Shown piece by piece: positions 48,704-57,101 of a DNA stretch of 62,951 nucleotides. Position 1 is the stretch's first letter, and each line of letters begins with the position of its first letter. A program made the translations under genes and the position numbers. The stretch covers positions 1 to 62,951 of the forward strand of contig DAOUMV010000011.1 in the NCBI GenBank assembly GCA_034408935.1, read 5' to 3'. The DNA comes from DAOUMF01 sp034408935 (GTDB taxonomy: Bacteria; Chloroflexota; Dehalococcoidia; SM23-28-2; RBG-16-64-32). The notes under the pieces are model-generated. The model ran no database searches and was not told the DNA's origin. It saw only the letters and a program-made list of their open reading frames with translations.

Positions 48704-49105
48704 ATGCGCATCGGCTGGAGAATGGCGGCGGGCCTGCTGATCGTCGTGGGAGCGCTGCTGGGCACCATCCTCGGCATCTCACTCACGGGCACGTCCGGCG
48801 GCAGCGGAGCGGCCCAGTATGCGGTAACCGTGCAGTTCGACGGATCGGTGACTCAGGACGATATCGACGAGGCCGACGCGCTCCTCCGCACCTTTGACGA
48901 CGACCTCGATTTCCTCATCATGGAGATATACCCGCCCGTCGGTCGTGCGGTGATGACGGCCGAGGCGGCCGATTTCTGCAAGGCAGTGGAGACGGAGCTG
49001 GAGGGCAAGGGCTACGTTGACGACGTTTCCTGCCGCCCGTGGGAGGGGGACAGCGGAGCGGATCCGGACGCCCCCGTCAGCACGGACAGCGAAGCGAGCT
49101 CGTAG
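48704..49105 (+). CDS. Small membrane-anchored protein, likely sigma target
   Basis: 133 residues from ATG 48704 with GGAGGT upstream. One N-terminal span (MAAGLLIVVGALLGTILGIS) and an external alpha/beta domain (AQYAVTVQFDGSVTQDDIDE onward) with two Cys residues (DFCKAVETEL, DVSCRPWEG) that could pair. No family recognised. The ECF-type promoter ahead of it suggests that the sigma factor encoded on the other strand controls it. Confidence 0.7.
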   Translation: MRIGWRMAAGLLIVVGALLGTILGISLTGTSGGSGAAQYAVTVQFDGSVTQDDIDEADALLRTFDDDLDFLIMEIYPPVGRAVMTAEAADFCKAVETELEGKGYVDDVSCRPWEGDSGADPDAPVSTDSEASS

Positions 49106-49200
49106 GTAGCACGCCGATCTGCGCCCGCCCGACGAAACTCTCCGCAGGCCAGACGCGTCTACTGTTCAGTGCGAAACGTTTGCTACAATTGGAATCGCAG

Positions 49201-50406
49201 ATGAAGGAAGACGGAGAGACAGAAGAGGACCTGCCGTCCGGAGACGAAGAGGCGGAAGAGCAGGAGCCGCAGCCGGAACCGCTCTATGACCCGCTCACCG
49301 AGCCCTGGAATGACCCTGCCTCAACCTCGGTAGTTGAGTACCGGATGTCGGAGGGGCGTCAGGAATTCGCCCCTCGCCCTGGCGCCGCGCTCCGCTACGG
49401 GGAGCGGCCCTCTCCCCGCGCCGAGGAGCTGAGCGAGCTCCGCCGTCGCCTGCGGGAGGAGACCGTCGTCATCCCCAAGAGGGGTACGCGCTGGCCAGTC
49501 GTCCCAATCGTGCTCGTCGGCTTGGCACTGGCAGCGTTTGCTGTGCTCGCCGGTCTGGTGTCGGGAACCTCCGTAGGAACCATCTGGGATGCTCTCACAA
49601 GTCCCGTCGGCCGCTGGGCGGTCATCGGAACGGCTGGAGTGGTGTTTGTCCTGCTGCTAGTCGCTTTCATCGTGGAGATGCGCAGGGAGCCGCAGGCGGT
49701 GGGTACGTCGACGTCGGCGGGCACGGGAGTGCTGGGGGAAGAGACCGTCGTTGTCCCTAGGCCGCGGCGCATCTGGGCGGTCACCCTGCGGGAGCTGACG
49801 GAGACGCTGCTCCTGGCGGGGCTGATCTTCCTGGCCGTGCACGTGTCCATGCAGAACTTCAAGGTAGAAGGGGCGAGCATGGAGCCCAGCCTGGACAACG
49901 GCGAATACCTCATAGTCAACAGGCTGGCCTACGCCGAGATCGACCTCAGTATCTTCGACTGGGTGCCGTTCTTCGACGCGGGCGACAACCCGGTGCACCA
50001 CCTGTGGGCCTCGCCCGCGCGGGGAGACATCATCGTGTTCCGCTCCCCTTCGAACGTCAAGCGCGACTTCATCAAACGCATCATCGGGGTGCCCGGCGAC
50101 ACGGTGGAGATCGACCCAAAGACCGGCGCGGTAAGCGTCAACGAGCAGGTGATAGAGGAGCCGTACATCCGCGGCACGACCAACTGCTCCAGCGCCTGCG
50201 GTCCCTGGGTCGTGCCGGAGCGCTCCTACTTCGTCATGGGGGACAACCGGAACAACAGCAGCGACTCGCGGCAGGGGTGGTTCGTGCCGGAGGAGAACAT
50301 CATTGGCAAGGCGCTGATCATGTACTGGTATGACGGCAGCCCTGAGCTTGACCTAGCGCCCAATCACGACGTTTCGTTCATCAGCGAGGCGGCGGCAGAG
50401 GAGTAG
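49201..50406 (+). CDS. lepB: Signal peptidase I with N-terminal extension
   Basis: 401 residues from ATG 49201. The catalytic half (about 200-390) has the Ser in KVEGASMEPSLDNGEYLIVN, the Lys in VKRDFIKRIIGVPGD and box E YFVMGDNRNNSSDSRQGW. It cleaves signal peptides on the outer face of the membrane. The first 190 residues are unusual: an acidic cytoplasmic stretch (EETEEDLPSGDEEAEEQEPQ-like) and two extra spans (about 100-120 and 140-160) before the normal anchor. TACAAT lies 11 bases before the ATG. It is followed by pyrE with no gap. Confidence 0.9.
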   Translation: MKEDGETEEDLPSGDEEAEEQEPQPEPLYDPLTEPWNDPASTSVVEYRMSEGRQEFAPRPGAALRYGERPSPRAEELSELRRRLREETVVIPKRGTRWPVVPIVLVGLALAAFAVLAGLVSGTSVGTIWDALTSPVGRWAVIGTAGVVFVLLLVAFIVEMRREPQAVGTSTSAGTGVLGEETVVVPRPRRIWAVTLRELTETLLLAGLIFLAVHVSMQNFKVEGASMEPSLDNGEYLIVNRLAYAEIDLSIFDWVPFFDAGDNPVHHLWASPARGDIIVFRSPSNVKRDFIKRIIGVPGDTVEIDPKTGAVSVNEQVIEEPYIRGTTNCSSACGPWVVPERSYFVMGDNRNNSSDSRQGWFVPEENIIGKALIMYWYDGSPELDLAPNHDVSFISEAAAEE

Positions 50407-50964
50407 ATGACGGGCGAGGCGTCGGCCGCCCTGCTCCGAGAGGCTGGAGCCCTGATGGAGGGCCACTTCCTCCTCACCTCCGGCCGTCACTCGCCCGCGT
50501 ACGTGGAGAAGTTCCGCCTTCTGGAGCATCCTCAGCACACGGAGCGGCTCTGCAGCCTCATCGCGGATCGGTTCCGCAGCGAGAGGCCGGAGCTGGTGGC
50601 AGGCCCGACCACCGGCGGCATCATCCTCAGCTATGAGGTGGCGCGGCTGCTAGGGCTACGCGGCATCTTCGCCGAGAAGTCGCCAGCCGGAAGGGAGTTC
50701 CAGCGCGGGTTCCAGGTACACCCCAGCGAGCGCACTCTCATCGTGGACGACGTGCTCACCACCGGCGGCAGTATCCGCGACGTGATCGAGGCGGTGCGGC
50801 GCGCGGAGGGCGCTCCCATCGGGGTAGGGGTACTGGTGGATCGCAGCGGCGGCCGGACGGACTTTGGCCTACCCTTCTTCGCCTGCGTGGAGCTGAACCT
50901 GCCCACCTATGAAGAGGGCTCCTGCCCCCTCTGCGACGCCGACGTACCGCTGACCGTAACGTGA
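50407..50964 (+). CDS. pyrE: Orotate phosphoribosyltransferase
   Basis: 185 residues. It attaches orotate to PRPP in pyrimidine synthesis. HFLLTSGRHSPAYVEKFRLL is the substrate loop, GPTTGGIILSYEVARLL follows, and the PRPP-binding motif is TLIVDDVLTTGGSIRDVIEA. The C-terminus has a CPLC pair (GSCPLCDADVPL), which suggests a small metal-binding turn. The ATG follows the signal peptidase TAG directly. Confidence 0.93.
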   Translation: MTGEASAALLREAGALMEGHFLLTSGRHSPAYVEKFRLLEHPQHTERLCSLIADRFRSERPELVAGPTTGGIILSYEVARLLGLRGIFAEKSPAGREFQRGFQVHPSERTLIVDDVLTTGGSIRDVIEAVRRAEGAPIGVGVLVDRSGGRTDFGLPFFACVELNLPTYEEGSCPLCDADVPLTVT

Positions 50965-50982
50965 GATTCTTTCTGCCGGACG

Positions 50983-52257
50983 CTACGCGACCGCCTGCGC
51001 TTGGCGGGGGCGTCGCAGAGTGGCGAGGAGGGGCGCCGCCAGGAAGCTGACCGCGGCAAGCATCACGAACGCCAGGCGATAGCTTTCCCTCTGGTCGTAC
51101 ATCCAGCCCGCGAACACGGGGCCGACGAGCGCGCCCAGGGTGGCGATGGTGAATAGCAGGCCCTGGATGGCGCCGAAGGCCCGCAGGCCGAACACCTCCG
51201 CCTGGAGAGCCGGCCTGACGGGGATGATGCCCCCCCAGCCGAGGCCGAACAGGATCAGGGCGGGGAAGAGTTGCCAGGGCTCGTGCGCGGCGGCGAAGAG
51301 GAGCACCGACAGGGCCAGCATGGCGTAGGCGCCGGTCATCACCAACCGCTTGTCTGCGAAGTCGGCCACGTACCCGAAGCCGAAGCGACCGGCCACGCCG
51401 ACCAGCGTCATGCCGGTCACCAGGGCGGCGGCCACGCCTTCGGACAGGCCGATGGTATCGGTAAAGAACGGAATCTGGTGGACTATGATGGCCATGGCGC
51501 CCAGGTTGCCGAGCGACAATGCCAGAGCCAGGCTCCAGAACGCCGTCGAGCCCAGCGCCTGTCGCACCGTGAGCCCCTCGGCCAGGGCGCGCCCGCGCGC
51601 TGCCGCCATCTCCTCCTCGCGGCCGGGGTCGGGCAGCTCACCATCGGGATATAGGCCGATGTCCTCAGGCCTATCGCGTATGCTCAGGGCCAGGGGGAGA
51701 CAAACGGCCAACTGGACGACGGCGACGATGACGAGGGCGTTGCGCCAATCGAAGGCGGAGATGAGCCAGGCCAGGACGACGACCATGACGCCGCTGGCGC
51801 CCGTGCCCATGGTCATGAAGGCCAAGGCGCGCCCGCGCCGACGACGGAACCAGTGGGCGACGGCCACCATGCCCACGGGGCCGGCGGCGGCGCTCATCCC
51901 GATGGCGATGACCGCGACCGAACCGTAGAACATCCACAGCGTCTGCGTACGGCTGAGCAGGAAAAACCCCAGAGCGACGATGGCCACCCCGATGACCATC
52001 AGTCGCCGCGGGCCCACGCGGTCCACCGTGAAGCCTACGACGGGGGCGGCGATGCCGCCGACCTCCGTGCGCAGGGAGAAGGCGAAGGCGACCGCGGCGC
52101 GACTCCAGCCGAACTCGCGCACGATGGGGTTGAACAGGGCGCTGAAACCGTAGAAGAAGGTGCCGCCGGTGAGAAAGATGATGGCGGCCGAGGTGAAGAC
52201 CACCCACCAGCCGAAGAAGAAGCCGGCGCGGGAGGCGACGACGGTGCCGATGCGCAA
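50983..52257 (-). CDS. MFS transporter beside the molybdoenzyme
   Basis: 424 residues from TTG 52257, where the similarity begins (RIGTVVASRAGFFFGWWVVF); the longer frame upstream is non-conserved. Twelve spans, with GFTVDRVGPRRLMVIG after helix 2 and GYVADFADKRLVMTGAY after helix 8. It belongs to the same monocarboxylate-like branch as the 8602-9891 protein. It is divergent from the molybdoenzyme operon with a 163-bp shared upstream region, so it may bring in the operon's substrate, probably an organic acid. Confidence 0.83.
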   Translation of the reverse strand: MRIGTVVASRAGFFFGWWVVFTSAAIIFLTGGTFFYGFSALFNPIVREFGWSRAAVAFAFSLRTEVGGIAAPVVGFTVDRVGPRRLMVIGVAIVALGFFLLSRTQTLWMFYGSVAVIAIGMSAAAGPVGMVAVAHWFRRRRGRALAFMTMGTGASGVMVVVLAWLISAFDWRNALVIVAVVQLAVCLPLALSIRDRPEDIGLYPDGELPDPGREEEMAAARGRALAEGLTVRQALGSTAFWSLALALSLGNLGAMAIIVHQIPFFTDTIGLSEGVAAALVTGMTLVGVAGRFGFGYVADFADKRLVMTGAYAMLALSVLLFAAAHEPWQLFPALILFGLGWGGIIPVRPALQAEVFGLRAFGAIQGLLFTIATLGALVGPVFAGWMYDQRESYRLAFVMLAAVSFLAAPLLATLRRPRQAQAVA

Positions 52258-52352
52258 GGGGGTATGACCTCGTCCCGTATGATAGCCTTGGCTACGGCCA
52301 GGAGAAAGGCGCGTAGGGCTTTGCCCCACAGCCGAACACTGTCCCTGCCCGA

Positions 52353-52381
52353 CTGACAGCGGCCCCCCTTCCGTACAGAAT
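52353..52381 (+). promoter_or_regulatory. Possible promoter for the molybdoenzyme operon
   Basis: CTGACA (52353-52358), 17-base spacer, CAGAAT (52376-52381), 39 bases ahead of the ATG, which has GAGGAGGGG. Confidence 0.45.
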
Positions 52382-52420
52382 TGAGTGGTCGCCTGGTGCA
52401 GAACCGAGGAGGGGTGTTTG

Positions 52421-55252
52421 ATGTCTAAGGCCTCGCTCTCCCTGGAAGCCCTCCAGAAGGCGGAAGGACCCGCCGGTGGTGAATACAAGGGAACGGAGGA
52501 CCTCTACCGCCAGCACTGGCGCTGGGACAAGGTGTTCGCGGCCACCCACTGCGTGGACTGCTACCCCGGCAACTGCCCGTACAAGGTGTACGTGAAAGAC
52601 GGGGTGGTCTTCTGCGAGGAGCAAGCCGGCACCTTCCCCATCATCGAGAAGGGTGTCCCGGACATGAACCCCATGGGCTGCCAGAAGGGGGCAAGCTGGA
52701 GCCGTCTGCTCTACTCGCCGGAGCGCGTGCTGCACCCCCTGAAGCGGGCGGGCAAGCGCGGCGAGGGGAAGTGGAAGCGGGTCTCCTGGGATCAGGCCCT
52801 GACCGAGATCGCCGACCACATCCTGGACGCCATCGAGGAGGTGGGTCCGGAGGCGATCATCCAGGAAGGGACCCCCGCCCAAGGAGGTCTGCTCACGGAG
52901 TTCTCCTTCTCGCGGCTGATGCGCCTCATCGGCGGCCTGGAGACGGACGTGAACGCTGTGATCAACGACTTCTCGCCGGGCATCTACCTGACCTTCGGCA
53001 AGTTCGATCCCGCCAGTAGCATCGACGACGGCTTCCACTCCAAGTTCACCATGATCACGCACGCCAACCCGGTGTACACGATGATGGCGGTCCACCACTA
53101 TGGCACCGAGGCGCGCTACAACGGTGCTGAGTCGGTGCTCGTGGCCCCGGACTGCAGCCCCTCTCACATCCACGCTGACTACTACGTGCCCATCAAGGGC
53201 GCGACCGACGCCGCCCTGGGCCTGGGCATGGCCCAGGCGATCATCGAGGAGGGGATCTACAAGCGAGACTTCGTCACGGAGCAGACGGACCTGCCACTCC
53301 TGGTGCGGCTGGACAACCGTCGCTTCCTGAGGCGGTCCGACTTGGAGGAGGGCGGCCGCGACGACCAGTTCTACTTCTGGGACGGGGCGGCGGACCGGCT
53401 GGTCCCGGCGCCCCTGGACACCCTGGCCCTGGGCAAGCTGAAGCCGGTCCTGGAGGTTGAGGCTGGTCAGGGAGCTTACTCCGTCGAGCTGAAGGGCGGC
53501 CGCCGGGTGGAGGTGGTGCCGGCCTTCGAGCTGCTGAAGGAGCGGCTGGCGGAGTACACGCCGGAGAAGGCGTCGGAGATGTGTGGGGTGAACCCGGAGG
53601 TGATCCGGACGCTGGCCCGCAAGATCGCCTCCAAGCGCGGCACCATCGTCTGCGGCGGCACCTCCTTCAAGTACTACCACGCCGATCTGATGGTGCGGAG
53701 TTACCTGCTGGTGCTAGGGCTGACCGGCAACTGGGGCCGCAAGGGGACGGGGCCGGTGGAGTGGTCCGTCGCCGGCTTCGACGGGCCCTTCATCTATGCC
53801 GCCAAGCAGAAGGAGGGGCTGGAGGAGACCCGCCGCATCCTCAAGATGCGAAACGCCCTCATCGACACGCTCAGGAGCGAGGACCCCACTCGCACGGAGG
53901 AGATGGCCCACATCGAGATGCTGGGCCGCATGTCACCGCAGCAGGGGATGGTGCCTCCGGCCTTCCTCTGGTACTACCACTGCGGCTACCGCGACAACTG
54001 GAACCGGCGGGAGTGGAACGACCCCACCATGCAGCGCCCCTTCGATGAGTACTTCGAGGAGTCCCGCGAGAAGGGCTGGTGGCAGGGCATGGAGCGGCCC
54101 GGGCCCGACACTCCCCCTCGCGTCTACTTCGAGGTGGGCGGCAACGCCCTGCGGCGCACCCGCGGCGGCCAGAACCAGCTCCTGCCCAACTTCTGGCCCA
54201 AGCTCAAGTGCATCGTCACCGTGGACTGGCGCATGAACACCACCGGCTTGTTCTCCGACTACTTCCTGCCCGTCGCCCATCACTACGAGAAGATTGCGTT
54301 CATGTTCCCTACACCCCACCTGATGAACCTCACCTACTCCGATAAGGCGGTGGAGCCACCACCCGACACCAAGCCCGAGGTGGACATTGCTCTCATGCTG
54401 GTGGAGAAGATCGAGGAGCGGGCCAAGGCGCGGGGCATCACCGAGTCCCGCGATAGCCAGGGGGCGGTGCGGCAACTGGACAACCTGGTGGACCAGTACA
54501 CGATCGGCGGGGCGTTCCGGGACGGCGAGAAGATCGCCCGCGAGTGGGTGCAGGACAGCGTGGAGGCGGGCAACTTCCCCAAGGGGGTCACCCTCGACAC
54601 CCTGCGCGAGAAAGGCCATGTCCGCTTCACCAACTGGGGCATCGGCGCCATGGCCTACAGCCAGGCATCGGACATCAAGACCGACGAGACCCATACGGCT
54701 TTCCGCTGGCACACGGAGAAGAAGGTCCCCTACCCCACGCACACCCGCCGCGCCCAGTTCTACCTCGACCACGAGTGGTTCCTGGAGGCGGGGGAAGAAC
54801 TCCCCTGCCACAAGGACAACCCGCCCCAGGGTGGCGACTACCCCTTCCACATGACCAGCGGCCACAACCGTTGGAGCATCCACTCCATGAACATCGTCAA
54901 CAAGGTGATACAGGAGACCCACCGCGGCCAACCCCACATCGTCCTCAACAGCGACGATGCCCTCCGCCTGGGTATCGAGGACGGGGAAGAGGTGCAGGTC
55001 TACAACGACATGGGCGTGTTCATCGCCCCCGTCAAGCTGTCGCCTTCAGTACGGCCCGGGCAGGTCATCTCGTACAACGGCTGGGAGCCGTACCAGTACC
55101 GGACCTGGAAGGGGGCCTCCGACGTAGAGACGGGTATGGTGAAGTGGCTGCACTTTGCGGGTGGCTACGGCCACCTGCGATACTGGCCCCTGCAGTGGCA
55201 GCCCGTCCCGTTCGACCGTGGCATCCGGGTTGCCGTGGCCAAGCTGGACTGA
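52421..55252 (+). CDS. Type II DMSO-reductase-family molybdopterin oxidoreductase
   Basis: 943 residues from ATG 52421. The N-terminal [4Fe-4S] site is H43-C44-x2-C47-x4-C52-x34-C87 (ATHCVDCYPGNC, MNPMGCQKG). The molybdopterin core follows: RVSWDQALTEIADHILDAIE, then VNAVINDFSPGIYLTFG, where D183 is the candidate Mo ligand as in NarG/EbdA-type enzymes. The C-terminal pterin-binding part has HMTSGHNRWSIHSMN, LGIEDGEEVQVYND and YNGWEPYQYRTW, all in the style of ethylbenzene/steroid-side-chain dehydrogenases. There is no Tat signal, and no NarH-like beta, heme gamma or chaperone gene follows. Substrate unknown; hydroxylation, dehydrogenation and oxyanion reduction are all possible. Confidence 0.88.
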   Translation: MSKASLSLEALQKAEGPAGGEYKGTEDLYRQHWRWDKVFAATHCVDCYPGNCPYKVYVKDGVVFCEEQAGTFPIIEKGVPDMNPMGCQKGASWSRLLYSPERVLHPLKRAGKRGEGKWKRVSWDQALTEIADHILDAIEEVGPEAIIQEGTPAQGGLLTEFSFSRLMRLIGGLETDVNAVINDFSPGIYLTFGKFDPASSIDDGFHSKFTMITHANPVYTMMAVHHYGTEARYNGAESVLVAPDCSPSHIHADYYVPIKGATDAALGLGMAQAIIEEGIYKRDFVTEQTDLPLLVRLDNRRFLRRSDLEEGGRDDQFYFWDGAADRLVPAPLDTLALGKLKPVLEVEAGQGAYSVELKGGRRVEVVPAFELLKERLAEYTPEKASEMCGVNPEVIRTLARKIASKRGTIVCGGTSFKYYHADLMVRSYLLVLGLTGNWGRKGTGPVEWSVAGFDGPFIYAAKQKEGLEETRRILKMRNALIDTLRSEDPTRTEEMAHIEMLGRMSPQQGMVPPAFLWYYHCGYRDNWNRREWNDPTMQRPFDEYFEESREKGWWQGMERPGPDTPPRVYFEVGGNALRRTRGGQNQLLPNFWPKLKCIVTVDWRMNTTGLFSDYFLPVAHHYEKIAFMFPTPHLMNLTYSDKAVEPPPDTKPEVDIALMLVEKIEERAKARGITESRDSQGAVRQLDNLVDQYTIGGAFRDGEKIAREWVQDSVEAGNFPKGVTLDTLREKGHVRFTNWGIGAMAYSQASDIKTDETHTAFRWHTEKKVPYPTHTRRAQFYLDHEWFLEAGEELPCHKDNPPQGGDYPFHMTSGHNRWSIHSMNIVNKVIQETHRGQPHIVLNSDDALRLGIEDGEEVQVYNDMGVFIAPVKLSPSVRPGQVISYNGWEPYQYRTWKGASDVETGMVKWLHFAGGYGHLRYWPLQWQPVPFDRGIRVAVAKLD

Positions 55253-55357
55253 GCGCTCTGACGACGGGATCAGGCTTTGCGGGCTTGAGCACGCCAACCG
55301 ATTCCCACAAGCCGCCCGTCACTTGCCACGGATCGTGTGAATGAACCGGGGTCCTGA

Positions 55358-56116
55358 ATGACAGAGGGGACCAGCGAAGCCGCGATCAGAGATTCCCTTG
55401 CGGCCGAAGGAATCTCCACGATGGCCATAGCAACAACGCGCCGCCTCCCTTCCGTTCCAGAGGATTACTCTCCTGCGGCCGTACTGGCGGGAGCACGGTC
55501 GATCATCTGCTATGGGGTACCCATCCCCAAGGGCATCATCCACGCCGACGACGATAACCCGGATGTGTATTGGCGCTACTGCAACATGGTGTATAGGTCC
55601 CTTGACATGACGTCCAACAAGCTCTGCGTAGCGCTGGAGGGAGCAGGACATCTGGCTAGTCCGATATACAGCTGTTACCCATGGAGAGTCATGAACCGTG
55701 AGTTCTGGGGGCGGGTACCGCTGGTGTACTGGGCTGAAGAGGCTGGCTTGGGCAAGCTCTCTAGATCTGGCCTACTTGCGCACCCAATCTATGGCACCAG
55801 GATTCTTATGGGGGGCGTCATCACCACAGCGGAACTCGCGCCAACGGGTCGCCCGGGCGGCGAGCCCTGTCCCTCGGACTGCGCTGACTGCATCGAGGCC
55901 TGCCCCGTCAATGCGATCGCGAAGGGTGGCAAGGTGAATCATGACCTATGCATGCGCCACGCGAATTCCAGTCCCCTTTTGGCACACCTGCTCGGCGACC
56001 CGGCGGTGAGGGAGAGGTTCTCATTTGAGACGATGCTGAATACGGTGAGCGTTGACGACCACGCCAGCTATTCGTGTCTCGAGTGCGTGAGGGTATGCCC
56101 CCTGAATAGCAGGTAG
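55358..56116 (+). CDS. Double [4Fe-4S] cluster protein, QueG/reductive-dehalogenase-like tail
   Basis: 252 residues. The C-terminal third has two ferredoxin-like sets: CPSDCADCIEACPVNAI (CxxxCxxCxxxCP) and the Cys of HDLCMRHAN with CLECVRVCPLNSR (CxxCxxxCP). This arrangement is found in epoxyqueuosine reductase and reductive dehalogenases. The N-terminal part (about 1-165, AVLAGARSIICYGVPIPKGI) resembles the region before the clusters in those proteins, but no cobalamin site is clear. It probably passes electrons, possibly for the molybdoenzyme encoded 105 bases upstream. Confidence 0.82.
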   Translation: MTEGTSEAAIRDSLAAEGISTMAIATTRRLPSVPEDYSPAAVLAGARSIICYGVPIPKGIIHADDDNPDVYWRYCNMVYRSLDMTSNKLCVALEGAGHLASPIYSCYPWRVMNREFWGRVPLVYWAEEAGLGKLSRSGLLAHPIYGTRILMGGVITTAELAPTGRPGGEPCPSDCADCIEACPVNAIAKGGKVNHDLCMRHANSSPLLAHLLGDPAVRERFSFETMLNTVSVDDHASYSCLECVRVCPLNSR

Positions 56117-56174
56117 GTCCGCGAACCCCGGATGAGCTGCGGAAGCTCGTCGCGGGCGGAGACGGGAGACTCCC

Positions 56175-56951
56175 ATGAGCACGATACATATTGCCGACCG
56201 GGAGGGCGGCGTCCGCCTGCTCACCCTCGACCGCCCGCCGGCAAACGCCATCGAAAAGACACTCCTTACGGATCTCTCCGCAGCGCTAGATGAGGCTCGC
56301 ACCGACGACGCCGTACGCGCTGTCGTGCTCACCGGCGCGGGCGAGTTCTTTAGCGGCGGCCTGGAGCTGGCGGAGCTGCCTCGTGATGGCCAATCTATGC
56401 GACTGCTCCTTGACCTGTACCGTGACTCGCACGTCAAGCTGCTCACGTTTCCCAAGCCCACCGTCGCCATGGTGAACGGACACGCCATCGCCGCGGGGCT
56501 GGTCCTGCTGCTCGCCTGCGATTGCCGCCTGGGAATCTCCGGCGACTACCGGTTCGGGGTCAACGAGGTAGCCATCGGCGCCGCCTTCCCCAGATTGCCG
56601 TTCGAGATCATCCGCCTCCGCCTTACGCACGCTCAGGCGAGCGAGCTGCTCCTGGGAGCAGCCCTCTACCCGGCGAACCACGCCCTCCGCCTAGGCGTGA
56701 TGGACGAACTGCTCCCCTCCGAGGGCTTCGAGGCGACGGTCCTGGCCCGCGCGGCCCATCTCGGCGCATACCCCCGCGAGGCCTACGCTCACACCAAGGC
56801 GGCGCTCGTGGCCGAAGCGGTGGCGCGCGCTGAGGCGGAGACAGACGAGGAGATAGCCCGTGCTGCTGCCGTGTGGATGATGCCGGAGAGCCTGGCGGCC
56901 CGCAATGCCCAACAGGGGAAGATGGGGAAGGACACCGTTCCAGGCGTATGA
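56175..56951 (+). CDS. Enoyl-CoA hydratase/isomerase family protein
   Basis: 258 residues of the crotonase fold. Oxyanion-hole segments are LTGAGEFFSGGLELAELP and KPTVAMVNGHAIAAGLVLLL, followed by CDCRLGISGDYRFGVNEVAI. The typical acidic catalytic residues of hydratases are not all where expected: FGVNEVAIGAAFP has one Glu, while the first Glu position reads Leu-rich. Hydratase, isomerase or lyase action on a CoA thioester is possible. Likely end of the molybdoenzyme operon; the next gene has its own promoter. Confidence 0.85.
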   Translation: MSTIHIADREGGVRLLTLDRPPANAIEKTLLTDLSAALDEARTDDAVRAVVLTGAGEFFSGGLELAELPRDGQSMRLLLDLYRDSHVKLLTFPKPTVAMVNGHAIAAGLVLLLACDCRLGISGDYRFGVNEVAIGAAFPRLPFEIIRLRLTHAQASELLLGAALYPANHALRLGVMDELLPSEGFEATVLARAAHLGAYPREAYAHTKAALVAEAVARAEAETDEEIARAAAVWMMPESLAARNAQQGKMGKDTVPGV

Positions 56952-56977
56952 GCAACGGCGCATGCCCGACAGAGCCA

Positions 56978-56999
56978 ATCCCAGTTGGGATGCTATAAT
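56978..56999 (+). promoter_or_regulatory. Extended -10 promoter and palindromic operator of the GRE operon
   Basis: TGCTATAAT (56991-56999) is a perfect extended -10. The palindrome ATCCCA-GT-TGGGAT (56978-56991) abuts it and lies where a -35 spacer would be, and CCAAT/ATTGG flank outside. A repressor bound there would cover the promoter. The leader to ATG 57102 is about 95 bases. Confidence 0.7.
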
Positions 57000-57101
57000 T
57001 GGACAAACTGGATAGTACTCGTACCTGGTAGCCTTTGAACCTGCACCAGAATTCCTTTCGCTCCTTCTCCGGCCCTCGCGAGCTATGTGGCTAGGAGACG
57101 C

